DNA from: Lactarius indigo
Lineage: Eukaryota > Basidiomycota > Agaricomycetes > Russulales > Russulaceae
Assembly: GCA_025766275.1 (NCBI GenBank)
Contig: JAFKAC010000001.1
Coordinates: 2,542,001 to 2,606,000, forward strand
Direction of reading: 5' to 3'
DNA: 64,000 bases
In this document: positions 13,001 through 23,887 of the stretch, piece by piece
How positions within the stretch are numbered: the stretch's first letter is position 1
How the letters are laid out: each line of letters opens with the position of its first letter
The notes under the pieces: generated by a model
Database searches by the model: none
What the model saw: the letters and a program-made list of their open reading frames with translations, nothing else
What the model was told of the DNA's origin: nothing
Program-made: the position numbers and the translations under genes

Positions 13001-13982
13001 AACTTGCAAATCGTCTGTGTCCACGACATTGTCATTGGAGCGGGTGCCAAGCTGTTCTAAACTCGATGTATACTTTGAAGCAACACGTAAGACGACACCA
13101 ATCCGAGGTCGAGCCAGTAGGACCCGCGATGGTATCAATTTTGTGTGAGATGAGGCATAGTGGACTTGCGGCTAACTCGAATCTCAAAGACAGTGTCGTG
13201 TCAATGGAAACAATGTCGTATGGTGTGCGAACAATCCACCCTACTCTTACACCTTCACCGTCACATCGAGAAGGAGATAACCTGTATATATGACGGTACT
13301 AGAAGCCTAAGATCCACTCGTGTCATATTACTGAGAGGGATTTCTTAGATTGTGAGGAGCGCTTTTCCCGTGTCCAAGATCTCGCTGCGCACGAGAGGAG
13401 CGAACACGCCAATGACTGAGTCGCCACCATGCGCCATCCCTCAACGCCCGGTGCTCAAGACTCGTGTATCTCTACCTCAGACACTCCCTTCGTATGCGGT
13501 CACCACCCGGCCTGCCTCCAAGCCGTCAATTTCTGCAGAACGTCATTCTCGACTTGGCCCTTGGGTAGCTGAGTTGCTGATATTTTACTGTGCGCCGTCA
13601 AGCTGATTTACGTCAACAGGTTCTGGGTATGACGTTTGGTCAACCAGTCGCAGGCTCTCACGGGGATACACGCCTCACGGACAAGGCGCTTGAAGTGGCG
13701 CCGACGCCCATAATCTCTGGCAATGGCAACGGTGGAGAGATGGCGCCCAAATCCGAGTTGATGGAACAGTTGGCAGAATATGACCTCTTAGAGGAACCAT
13801 CGGTGCGATTCTTCGACGACTTGAACACCGCTGACATTACACGCGCCTTTCGCGACGGCGTGAGTGTTGGGAGTGGCTTCTCATGCACATCCAAAGAGGT
13901 TGCAAGTGAGAGCGATGGAGGACAGGCATCATTGCAGACGGTCGCCGACTCGGATTCAATGGCTGTGGAGGCGCTCTTGTGA
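10044..13982 (+). CDS. Large disordered C2H2 zinc-finger protein
   Basis: This is probably a nuclear DNA-binding or chromatin protein; I cannot assign an orthologue. It begins MDNNQLNPHNSSNGAMNRIL, followed by a charged segment (ARQLEAYSRMNALGLQVYLE) and long Q/P/S/T-rich regions over several exons. Distal exons encode LRGLAASIKRSLIAERLA and PPLPEWVRRAKRRKA, then three C2H2-type fingers: CHWSGC with paired His in HVRRH (about 13027-13092), CQWKQC with paired His in HLHRH (about 13200-13270), and a third near 13345-13400 (CEERFSRVQDLAAHERSEH). A fourth conserved-looking block, LPSYAVTTRPASKPSISAER, follows in another frame. The last exon ends ADSDSMAVEALL at 13982. The border after the third finger cannot be explained by a clear intron and is reported as a finding. 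The gene could alternatively be split or carry an indel. Confidence 0.6.
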
Positions 13983-14145
13983 CCTAGTTACAGTAATTAA
14001 ATAGGAATTAATTTTGATAAGAGTTTCGATTTTGGAACGAGCGGGCCGGGTGTGGTGAGAACGAGGGAGTCCAAAAAAGGAAGAAATAGGATCGCTTGCT
14101 CGCCTCTGACCAGGTTGCGAGTCTCGTCCCTCCTCTCTTCTTCAC

Positions 14146-17100
14146 ATGGCTACTCCCAGTCCGTCCTTCATTTCTCAACCCGATGCCATGTCTGACCCTC
14201 TCTACAGATCCTATGTACATCTCTGCGCATTCCGCAGAGGTCATTCTGTCAGATTTTCGCCCGCTGAAGCTCCAGCCAGACGCACTTCACTTTCTCAATC
14301 TCCTCCTCGATGACATTTTAGCAAACATAATTACCTCCTCTCGTTCAATCCTCACTGACCGCCTAAAATCCGGCTTACTAAAGACCCTTCCCACAACCAT
14401 GGGGAAGGATGCGCTACTCGAAGCAGAGATGGAACTGCACGCGTATTGGCAGCGCCCAAATGCCATCAAACCTTCTGCTTCACAGACTTCCACTTCAGAA
14501 CATAGCTTCACTGTTCCCTCGATGATAGAGGTATCCAGCTCGCCCTGATTTGTTCTCAGTCTGTCTTACTCTTTCCCCTAGTTGATGCGTCTGAAGTGTG
14601 AAGCCTATTCGACACTAAACGACTCGGATGAGGATGCACATGCCGAAAACAAAATACAGGAACGTTTGCAGTCGCAGGGTGTAGAACCTCCAAAGTCTAT
14701 TGTTGTTGCACCTGCTGCTTTGTACCTCACGGCAATTCTCGAGTGAGTCCGATCTCAGCGCACTCATGCTCGCCTTCCAGCTACTTATGTAACCTCGTAC
14801 CTACAGATGCATCTGCGAGTAAGCGAAGGTAGCTTATGCTCCGCTCTCACCTCACTTAGCATGCCGTACCTAGGCACATATTATCCAGCGTCGGCAGGGT
14901 AGCCACACGAGACAGTAGCAAGGAAGTGGCCGGAACGCACGATCTGTTCATTGCTCTCTGTGAGGACGATGGCATATACCCCACGTTCAGGGTCTCGAAA
15001 GGTGAGTATGCCCTTCCACAGCATTTTTAGCTCTTATCAAAGTTGTGCAGTCTACGGTCTTATTGAAAGCTCCCTCAAATTTGCCGCAAAGCCGCGGCGG
15101 AGTAAATCTCTATCGAGGTCAGAGAGACATGAGAGACATGAGACACGTGACGCTTCGTTGCTGGACCCATCATCGCAGTCGCAGCCTCGGGTATCGTCCG
15201 AGTCTACCACCTCCGGTGCGGTCTCCGGATCTGTGAGCCCTGAATACCATCCGCCAAGGTCCTCATTAGACAAGGGGAAAGCTATCAAGTCGCTTCGCTC
15301 CTCTAGTGATCGCGACATGACTCTTCCGTCAGATCCCCTGTTTCGGGTGACTCTGAGTAAGAAGAGTATTATCGCTCGCGACGGCAAAGACGGTGCTGCC
15401 GTGGAAGCAGAGGTCCGCAGTTCCTTTGGTCCCTCCGTGGTACGACCATCTTATATTTTACTTGTTTCACAACAGGAGGGAAATGTAATACAAGACTTCG
15501 ATGATCTGATGCGGTCGGGAGACACTATGAAGGTGTCGTTGACTCCAGACAGGTTGCGATCAATGGAGGTGTGTTCGCAGAGTTACGTTTCCTTCCTGAC
15601 TTTATTCCTACAACATTTCGTGTAGGCTGCGAAGCAGCAGCAACGACGCACCGCGCAGCAGACGCCAAAGACTATCGTTCATGACCATCAACGGACGTCA
15701 TCGGCCTCCGAAGCTGATGGTCGCTCATCTACACCACCTGACCTGAAATACCATCCCCCCAGGAAATCGTCGCTTCCTCATGTTGACGAAGATGAGGAAC
15801 CCAAGGAAATCGCGATTTTGTCACAGGATGTTCGGTCCCGATCAGAAGTGGCTAAGCCACCAGACACTGCGCGCACGTTCGGTGTCCACTTCGAAAATAT
15901 ATCACAGTAGTCCGCGGGTCACAAGGAAGTCATCGCTTGGCATCAAAAGTCCCCCGCTCCAATCTGGGCTTCCTGGACGCGATATGTACGATTGGCGAAA
16001 GAATGTGCCGACAACGCCTCAGCGGACACGTAAGATCCAGCGGAATCGCGAATCAATGGACATCGAGGATATTATGAATGGTTCAGAAGAAGGCGACGAG
16101 TCAAATCCTGATCAGACGGCGCAGGGTCGTGGTAGATTATACCCCGTCTCAAAAGCGACGAACGACCTTATATCCTTCCTCGAAGATGGCCCCCCTCCTG
16201 AGATACAACCCGTACGCTCTGCCACAGTAAGCTCCACCTCTCTTGCACCGACGACCAAGTCTGGCAAGAGTGGCAGCCGGCTGCAACGCATGATCTCGAA
16301 GTTCAATCTTGCGAGGGAGGGATTCCAGGAATCTGCACGTGGTCGAGGAATCGGTGTCACAAGTGCCCCGTCTACCCCCGTATCATCACTAAGATCTTTC
16401 GGCGCAAGCAACGCACCTCCTGTTCCCATTGCTGTCAAGCCTATTCCACCACCGATCCCCCAGCTTCCAATATCACCACCCTCGTCGTCTCGGACGTCAT
16501 CCCTTGAGGATGACGCACGGCCTCACATATCGCGAACCGATCGTCCCAGGAAAATGTCGGTCCGCAAGGCTGTACCGACCTGGGAGAGCACGGTAGATCA
16601 AGGACTTCAGACCCCACATACCGGGGTTGAGAAGATGTTACCCCCGTCGCCTCCTTTGACCTCTCCGCCTGTGTCAGCTTCATCACTATCGCCCTTCCAA
16701 CCACACGGACACGTTCAATCCTCCCCATCTCCAACACCTGAGGGAAAGGATACGAACGGTGACACGCATAATCACAAAAATCTCCGGAGCGAATCTACAC
16801 CTACGCCTCCTCCCGCTGGGCCCGAAGCACACCCATATCCTCCAACTCGAGAAAACGGAAATGGGCGGGCCGAGCAGCAATATCCTCAGGGTATATATCG
16901 TCCAAGGTCGTCTCGTCCGAGTCTTCGCTCACCCTCAAATGACGAGCAAGCTCATTCAGCTCGGAAATCATTGGGACGCCGCTCACAACCACCGAATGGG
17001 ACTGTTGATAGTCAACTTATTCACCCATCTCCATCGTTAGTCGGAGGCCCTGGCAGTGGACATGAGAAGGCTGATGTCGCAAGCCACTACTGCTGATGAA

Positions 17101-17427
17101 TGCCGTCTTCTCGTAGACACCTTCCTCACTCGTGCCGGCATCGTCCCACCCCCACCTGTCTCTGTGGTAGCCGACATCACACCCCCCGATATGGAACCCC
17201 TTGAACGAACTCTTGTTAATTATTTTCTAGGCGCCGATCTGGACGGATCGCAGTTACCACAGAATCAGTCTTTGCAAGCTGAAGTGAAGCGTCGTTCCAC
17301 GTCGTCCACCCCGAAACAGGCCAAGGAAGGTGACGACGCTCATCTGAGTACCGCTACACTCATGGATTCTGCGCATGCTGTGTACACGCATCACATTGTC
17401 AGTGATACCGTGGCAGTTGTCTCCTAA
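14146..17427 (+). CDS. Large disordered protein with possible N-terminal histone-fold region
   Basis: No family is recognised with certainty. The N-terminal part reads MYISAHSAEVILSDFRPLKL then LHFLNLLLDDILANIITSSR, with MGKDALLEAEMELHAYW further on. After two introns come VAPAALYLTAILECICEHIL, SVGRVATRDSSKEVAGTHD and LFIALCEDDGIYPTFRVSKV. The pattern of three helices around LYLTAILE..HIL and the DLFIAL helix resembles a split histone fold; this is an inference from pattern only. The remaining 700 or so residues are Ser/Pro/Arg-rich and look disordered, with many SP and TP sites. A final exon holds ECRLLVDTFLTRAGIV and LERTLVNYFLGADL, which look folded. The start at 14146 (MATP) assumes a 49-nt intron ending at CTCTACAG; other starts are possible. 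Confidence 0.55.
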
Positions 17428-17769
17428 TAATTATATCCTTGTTCGAGTTATACCAGTTTTATCCTTCCACTTTTTTCAGTCTCAGATTCCCCGCTTCATG
17501 GAATTGATATAGTGGTTCGGAGCGTTTTATTGACGCATATTGCTATATTTACTTATTGACTGCCTTTCATTAGACAGTTGGTTTTACGTAACTTGTTCAC
17601 CCTGTACCTTTTCGGTTTGTGCCACAGGTACGCTACTTTTTTGGTGGCGTCCTCATAGTAATTGTTCTCTGGCACTACGCCACGAAAGGTGGCATACTGG
17701 TTGATTGGTAAGGAAGGGAGACGATGATGAATGAATACGATACAAACAAACAAACATCGACCGCGATTA
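17428..17769. other. Convergent 3' intergenic spacer
   Basis: This is about 340 bp between convergent stop codons. It is AT-richer than the flanks. I see no coding or RNA feature in it. Confidence 0.5.
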
Positions 17770-19081
17770 CTACGGGTACATATCACGTTCATTAAGCTCC
17801 TCATCTCGCGCCTTCAGCGTGTCGTAGGGTTCCAATCCAAACCACTCTGGGATCTGGTCCCATATCGCCTGCCGTCCCGCGTGAACCGCGGGAATAAACT
17901 CCTCCCGACATTTACCACACATCGGCAATCCACGCAAGTACTGCCCGTCCACCCATTCGGTGTGGTGCAACATATCAATCATTTGGCCGAGCGTGAACAA
18001 CGGATCTCCGTCGCGCCCCGCCGCGATTCCCCCAACGGAGCGTAGGGTGTTCAGCGTGATAAAGTAAAACGCATCGCGGCAGGCCTGTCCACCCGCACAA
18101 CCCTCAGCGGGGGAACGATTCTTGACCTGCGCGTCGAGGAAAGTGGCAACGGAGCGCTGCAGGGCCTCCCGTCCGCGGAACGTAACCACCAGATCACCAT
18201 GCGAGAGCACGACGGGCGCCGGGCCCTGCACGAGTATTGGCGATGTGAAGCATGGTAGGATAGGTGAGCGAGGGTTGGAAGGAACGTGGTCCGCTGATTG
18301 AGGGGAGGATGACGGGGGTGACGGCGACGGCGACGAGAGCGTCGTCGTGGTCGTAGAAGCGGGGCTGTTCTCGCTCGATGTCTCGAGGATGAAGTGCGCG
18401 AGCGGTTCGGTCCCACCGGCAGTCTTGGACGTCCCGTAGCGCGCGAGATCGTAGAACGCGGCTGGGAGGACGGAGCCGACGTTCAGCTCGCGCGCGAGGT
18501 TGATGACGTGGATTGGAGAGGGGATCTCGTGGCGCGGGTCGTAGTGGCCGTCGGGGGAGAGCGACATCCGTTCGCGTCGGTCCCATTCGGAGAGGGTAAT
18601 GGGGAAGTAGCTCTGAAGACGCTCAAGGCACTGTTTCCGTGGAATGCAGATAAAATATTTGCAGGACATGCGGAGAACGGAAGCGAGGAAGGGAAAATCC
18701 TGAACAAACGGTCGGCGAAAGTATCTATCGTGCGCGTGCGAACGATGGTCAGTCGGTTAGCGTCGGAGTGGGCATAAGTCATTTATCGTACAGTCCGTCA
18801 TATAATGCCCTCAGGAGGTGATACACGTCAGTTGGTGAGTCGCAGAGTCGAATGATGCCCCCGGTGTCGTCCGGCTGAGGTATTGAGAGCATTGTCTGAA
18901 AGATATCTGCATGGCGTTCCAGTTGGCCACGGTGAACTCTGAATGCAAAACTTCCAGCGCAGAGAGTGACATTGCCATCAGAAAACCAGAAATCCCGACA
19001 CACACGGTAAGGGAAGTCGGGAGACAGACGAGGCTCCTTGAGAACGAAACTCGAAGCCGATAGTGTTGAGTTCTCAGCCAT
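17770..19081 (-). CDS. BTB/POZ domain protein
   Basis: This is a basidiomycete BTB/POZ protein of unknown role, of the kind that occurs in expanded families in mushrooms. The first exon starts MAENSTLSASSFVLKEPRLS and contains the BTB core: DFWFSDGNVTLCAGSFAFRV, HRGQLERHADIFQTML and GIIRLCDSPTDVYHLLRAL. The second exon has the C-terminal half, with CIPRKQCLERLQSYFP, IHVINLARELNVGSVLPAAF, a low-complexity Ser/Pro/Thr region, and FITLNTLRSVGGIAAG. It ends with a CGKCREEF segment and NERDMYP. The BTB fold usually mediates homodimerisation or binding to cullin 3, but nothing here shows a partner. Confidence 0.75.
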
Positions 19082-19083
19082 AG

Positions 19084-19550
19084 TGCCAACTACTTCTGAC
19101 GAGCGAGGATTAGAGGTGTGAAATCACCAAAAATACACGTGAAACACCATAGAGAATGAATAGATATGTGAGGCTGACAAAGTACGGGAAACTCCATGCC
19201 CAGGTCTGAATCCAGATGACGACAATAGATTCATGCACACCCCTCGATAACTCTAAGCCGAGATTAACTTATCTCAGTGTACCCAAGAAGAACGACGAAG
19301 AGGAATGAGAGGAAGCCTACGTCTGGGGTTGTCCATTGCCCTGAAATTTGGGACTGAGGAGCAAGCGAACCAGTGTCACTGTATCACAACCTCAAGCTCA
19401 ACTACCAAGCGTAATAACGTAGATTCCGAGGGACCAAACCAGCTGGGAAGTACAAATAACCGGCCCTGAATAGAAGGGATACAAGCTCCAGGCGTCTGAA
19501 ATGCAATTATGGTAACAACCGCCTATTGGCTAGTCCAGTCCGAAAATTTT
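19084..19550. other. Intergenic region upstream of the BTB gene
   Basis: This is about 465 bp between the start of the BTB gene and the stop of the next minus-strand gene. It contains no supported ORF and should hold the BTB promoter. Confidence 0.5.
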
Positions 19551-21183
19551 TTACTCAGTCTTGTGAAACTCGCCGGCCAAAGTGTCCTTGTTGCCCCCAT
19601 CATCGAGACAATCGACAGACGTCCTAGGCAGAGAGAAAAGCCGCGGAGTAAGCTCAGCGTCCGAGTTTAGGCGAAGATCAAAGCCGAACGGGCCGCGCCA
19701 GCGACCAGTTTGTGCACACCGTGTTGCCTGCTCGATAATTGTCCTGTAAAGTAAATTGTTGAACCCGACGCACTGCAAACCAACGCAAGCAACTTTGAGA
19801 GCTCCGGCCAAGTATAATTGATTTGTTTCGTAGACTGTCTGAGGGGACACGTTTTTACGTCCTGCCAAGGTCTCTTTAATGAGGGCTTGGGTCGTCTATC
19901 AATAGACACGATAAATATTTAGACTGAAATGAAACCAAAAAAAAAAAGAAAGCCAACTCGCCTCGGACGATAGCTGCTCAAATTCCTTGGACGTCAAATC
20001 GTCAAGTCTGAGTGCCTTATACACGCCGGCATAGTACCACTTCCCGTCTTTGTTGTAGAAACACTCTGCTCAAGGTTAGAAAACCAGTGCACCGGTTAAA
20101 ATAACGTCGCACAACCTGTGGGTTTATCCAACTTGGAGATGACGTCGACCATCGTCCAGCGATGGGCAGTTGCGACTCGTGGGTTTGTAGTACATTTGAA
20201 AAGTGGGGTCAAAAAGTAGCCATGCTCTTCGCGCTCGGGACACCAGTTCGTCGTCAACTGCTGGAATACATGATGATTTGTTAGTCTACACAGCGATAAG
20301 TGTCAGTAAATAAAATCCCATCAGATCGTCAAGCATACGCAGTTCTGAGGGCCTTCACCGTGACGCCAGGTGAATACATTTCACCAACAAACTGTTGGAA
20401 GGGACGCACGCCAATCGCACTTGCGAGAAATTCGTGTAATGTGTACGAAGGAGGGATCAAGATGGGCCTTAATGCGTCTGATGGAACCCCCACAGGGAGG
20501 GGGAGGGTGGCTAGAATTGCATGTCTCGACCTGATGGATTCCTCTGCCTCAGGGAGTTGGTGCAGTGAGTTGGTAACGACCTGCGGAGTCCATGAGCACG
20601 AGGGAAGAACAGAATCGAGAGGTTTTACTTTGATATCTAGGTCGTTGAGATCAGAAACAATCATCTTTGGAGTTGTGGGAGTATCTAGAGCTGAAGCTGG
20701 GGGGGAACCGACTCGAGCGAAATTGTTGTACGTTGCCTCGCGGAGGAAACGTAGCGCATCTTGGCGGGTAGATTGGACGTCGCTCTCTGGTGTCTTGGCA
20801 CATGTGATTGAGAGCTGTTAAAGTCGCCGCAAATTCTTAGAATTCGAGAGGCATGATCACCATACCTGGGAAAAGGCTTCAGTTGCCTCGTATTTGGGAG
20901 GCTCTTCTTCTGAGTTAGATAGCTGTTCTTTTAGGGTGTTGTTCTGAACCTTTGAATTCTCGTCGGTTGGTCCCACACAACCTGTGGTGGGCTCCTGGCC
21001 TGCAGGGCGTACGTGTTCATCAGAAGTATATGCGGCGGAATGTTCCTTTAGAATGTCTTCCAAGTACTTGTTTTGTTGGCGGAGGTTCTCGATAGTAGCG
21101 GACTTGTCCCGAATGGATCTGCAAGCTGAGGAAAGATGTTGTGCAATGGCATCTCTTGCCGCTATGGCCTCAGTAGCCCGCAT
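19551..21183 (-). CDS. Hypothetical protein with coiled coil, possible DUF6697 family
   Basis: I do not recognise a function. From the N-terminus it has a coiled-coil stretch (ATEAIAARDAIAQHLSSACR, then RQQNKYLEDILKEHSAAY), an acidic linker, and FLASAIGVRPFQQFVGEMYS. Near 19960-20060 it has ECFYNKDGKWYYAGVYKALR followed by LDDLTSKEF. The final exons read CAQTGRWRGPFGFDLRL and end AGEFHKTE. The segment with aromatic residues around KWYYAGVYK and the next LTSKEFEQL resemble the fungal DUF6697 domain; I recall that pattern and could not check it. The start may lie in a short exon further upstream (about 21290, MQSL), but the phase does not fit cleanly, so I give the ATG at 21183. Confidence 0.5.
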
Positions 21184-21340
21184 TCTCTCGATCTGAATGG
21201 CGATGGCAGACTCTGCCGCGCAAAAAGGGTTCTTTACTAATCAATAACCTGATTTGATGAAAAGCGAGGGACTCACTAGGGACTGCATGGTCGTAAAGAG
21301 AGAAAGAGAGAAATACGGATGAATCTCATATTAATGGGTG

Positions 21341-22554
21341 TCATGACGTCATACAGTCGGTTATCCTCCCGTCCAACAAACTCAACACGGTGTCGAGACC
21401 TTTCAACACGCCTCGGTCCGGTCCTTCCCCTGCTTTGAGTCGTACGTGAGCAAAGTCGATCACTTTCACAACGCACGGCGGCTTGGATCCTCCGCTGTGC
21501 TCGTCATCGCTCTCGTCTCCGCTGTCCGAGTCTTCCTCCGAGTCTTCCATGGCTCCTTCGTATTCTCGTTCACCCCCATCACTCGCAGCTTGGTGAGCGA
21601 GCCATTGCACTCCCATCTCGGCACGGTCCCAGTCCCCCTCGTAAATGATCAGGAGACTACCTCCAACCATACGCATCTCAATTGCGCTCATGGCGTCCCG
21701 GATCTCCTGGACACTTTTCCGGATGGACTTCAGCACCGGCAGAAGTAGCGCCTTAGGAAGTCCGACGTCCATTCGCCCACCCGCCCCGGCTCCCGGCAAA
21801 CCACTGTGAACACGATAGTGTAAGTTAGGAAGCGCCGAATGCGTAAGACTGTTGAGCCTGACATCATCGAACCACTGATGGGGAAGAACCGCGCGACGCC
21901 TGCGCCGAGTTCTGAAACCCCGATAGTTTTTCCATAATTTTTCGGAAAGATGACGGGCTGCGATGTCGTATTCCCAAAGACCTGTAATAATGTTACATAC
22001 GAGCGTTCGGTGTCGACTGACATCGGATCAACGTTCCATAACATACCTGAAAACCAGTCAGGCGAACCCCCGTGTCCCCGGAAGTTGTACGCCTTGCGGT
22101 GTTCTGCATCCGTTCCTTTTTTTCAGGCGACGCATCCTCTTCGTATAAAACTGTGCCAAGCTTGATATCGAGGATATTCGGCTTGAGGAATCCGTGTGCA
22201 GCGTTCTCAATGACCAACAACTGTATATTTCGGAACACATGTCACACTTGTGTACACTATGAGCTAATTGGCAGAGCACTCATCTTTCTCGCCTTCGGGG
22301 ATCCCTTCCACGTTTGCAAGGCCGTCGGCGGTCTTCTGACCCTCTAAGCGTAACGTTCCGAGATAGGTGGGAATCCATTGGCGCAGTGGTGCCAGTGCTG
22401 GATCTGTCAGACTGTTCTGATAGAACTGAAGTTCGTGAGGTAGAGCAGGCTTGATGAGGAGGGCGCCGTCATCCGAAGTCTGAATCCCTTTGTGCCCTCC
22501 CACCTGAGAAGTTAGCAGATGTGGGTGGATGGACGCTACAGATCCGTCAGCCAT
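21341..22554 (-). CDS. ARG82: Inositol polyphosphate multikinase (IPMK/Arg82 family)
   Basis: This kinase phosphorylates inositol phosphates (IP3 to IP5 in yeast) and supports inositol pyrophosphate signalling and nuclear transcription control. After MADGSVASIHPHL come LTSQVGGHKGIQTSDDGALL and IKPALPHELQFYQ. The family signature PxxxDxKxG is present as PNILDIKLGTVLYEEDA. RLTGFQV follows, and a late exon carries SLLIIYEGDWDRAEMG and the metal-binding VVKVIDFAHVRLKAGEG. It ends GLDTVLSLLDGRITDCMTS. I chose the ATG at 22554; the reading frame is open a little further upstream but has no ATG there. An acidic insert (about 21480-21600) lies between the catalytic blocks. The gene is divergent from the enoyl-CoA hydratase gene, with 88 bp between starts. 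Confidence 0.88.
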
Positions 22555-22642
22555 CAGAAGGGGCGTGTGATAAGTTGGTGGAGTGGCGTTCACTGGAGTA
22601 CAGTAGCAGTTCCCTAAACTAGCGACTGACCCTCGTTCACCA

Positions 22643-23804
22643 ATGACACTCGCCTACGCCAACGCATCCCTCTTAAGAGCTTTCAGACAACGACCCGTCA
22701 CAACCCGGGGGTTCAGGTTCATCTCAATTGTCAATACTCATGAAGCCTTTCTCCAGCCTGTATCTTCTCATCCCGGTGTTACCACCCTGTCCTTGAACCG
22801 TCCACGAGCGAAGAACGCCATATCGCTCCAGCTTCTCAAGGTGCCGTGCTCCTCTCTTTATAATATCATTTGTGCGAATATCAGCAACACAGCAACTCGT
22901 CGAGTGCTTGGATACCGTGCGATCTGACGACTCTGTCCGTGTGCTCATTCTGAACTCTTCCACTGCCGGATCATTCTGTGCTGGAGCCGATTTGGCAGAG
23001 CGGCGCACCATGTCCAAAGGCCAGGTTTCCAGATTCCTCGCAGACCTGCGCACTGCGCTCGGCAAACTTGAGAGCTTGCCCATGCCCACCATTGCCGCCA
23101 TCGACGGACCCGCACTAGGTGGGGGACTAGAGCTTGCTCTTGCGTGCGACTTGCGTGTCGCAGGTATGGCTCTCGATGCGATGCTGCCATAGTATCAAAA
23201 GTCGTTGACATGATGTTTTAACAAGGCCACTCGGTCACGAAGATAGGTCTTCCTGAGACGAAGCTGGGTATAATCCCTGGCGCCGGCGGCACCCAACGTG
23301 CGACACGCCTGCTGGGATTATCCAAGGCGAAAGACCTCATATTCACCGGTCGTACATTGACGGCGGTCGAAGCTGAGAATTTCGGTGCGCATCGGGATCC
23401 GTCCTTCTTCTAAGCTGTAATATCAATTCTGGCGTTTGCAGGACTAGTGGACTATGTCTCGAAAGAGGGCACACCAGCCATGGATCGTGCGTTGTCCTTG
23501 GCGAATGATATCGCTGCAAATGGTACGTACATGGTGCCAAGGAGATAAACGATGCGGTTTTATTCGGTTTCCAAAGCACCTCTCGCCTTACGTTCAGCAA
23601 AATTAGCTATTTCGAGAGCTCCTGAGTTGTCTCTGGAACCGGGTGAGTAACGCGTCCTAAAAACCTAGCTGTCACGCTCGTGAGCTTTCTGCAGGACTTG
23701 ATTTTGAAAGGGCGGCGTACGAACCTCTGTTGCAAACCGAGGACCGTGAAGAGGCATTACGGGCATTCAAGGAGAAAAGAAAGCCCGTTTTCAAGGGTGA
23801 ATAA
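22643..23804 (+). CDS. Mitochondrial enoyl-CoA hydratase/isomerase, AUH or ECHDC2-like
   Basis: This is a crotonase-family enzyme that hydrates 2-enoyl-CoA or 3-methylglutaconyl-CoA, probably in leucine or fatty acid breakdown. The N-terminus [20 protein letters not shown], rich in Arg and lacking acidic residues, fits a mitochondrial presequence. The core follows: [20 protein letters not shown], then [20 protein letters not shown] with the oxyanion-hole region, then [20 protein letters not shown], with both catalytic-type Glu positions present (GGLELAL and GLPETKLG). [16 protein letters not shown] and [20 protein letters not shown] come next. Five or more short introns split it. The exact substrate cannot be read from the sequence. 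Confidence 0.87.
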
Positions 23805-23887
23805 TGATACAAGTAGCCAATCCGCTGTCCGTCCCGAACCGAAACAACCGTAGAGTGAAATAAACACCTTTGACGAGGTGATCTCTA

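Noticed and set aside
22255..22300. tRNA-like A-box (AGCTAATTGGCAGAGC) near 22261
   Set aside because: No matching B box or cloverleaf follows. The stretch spans an exon border of the inositol polyphosphate multikinase gene.
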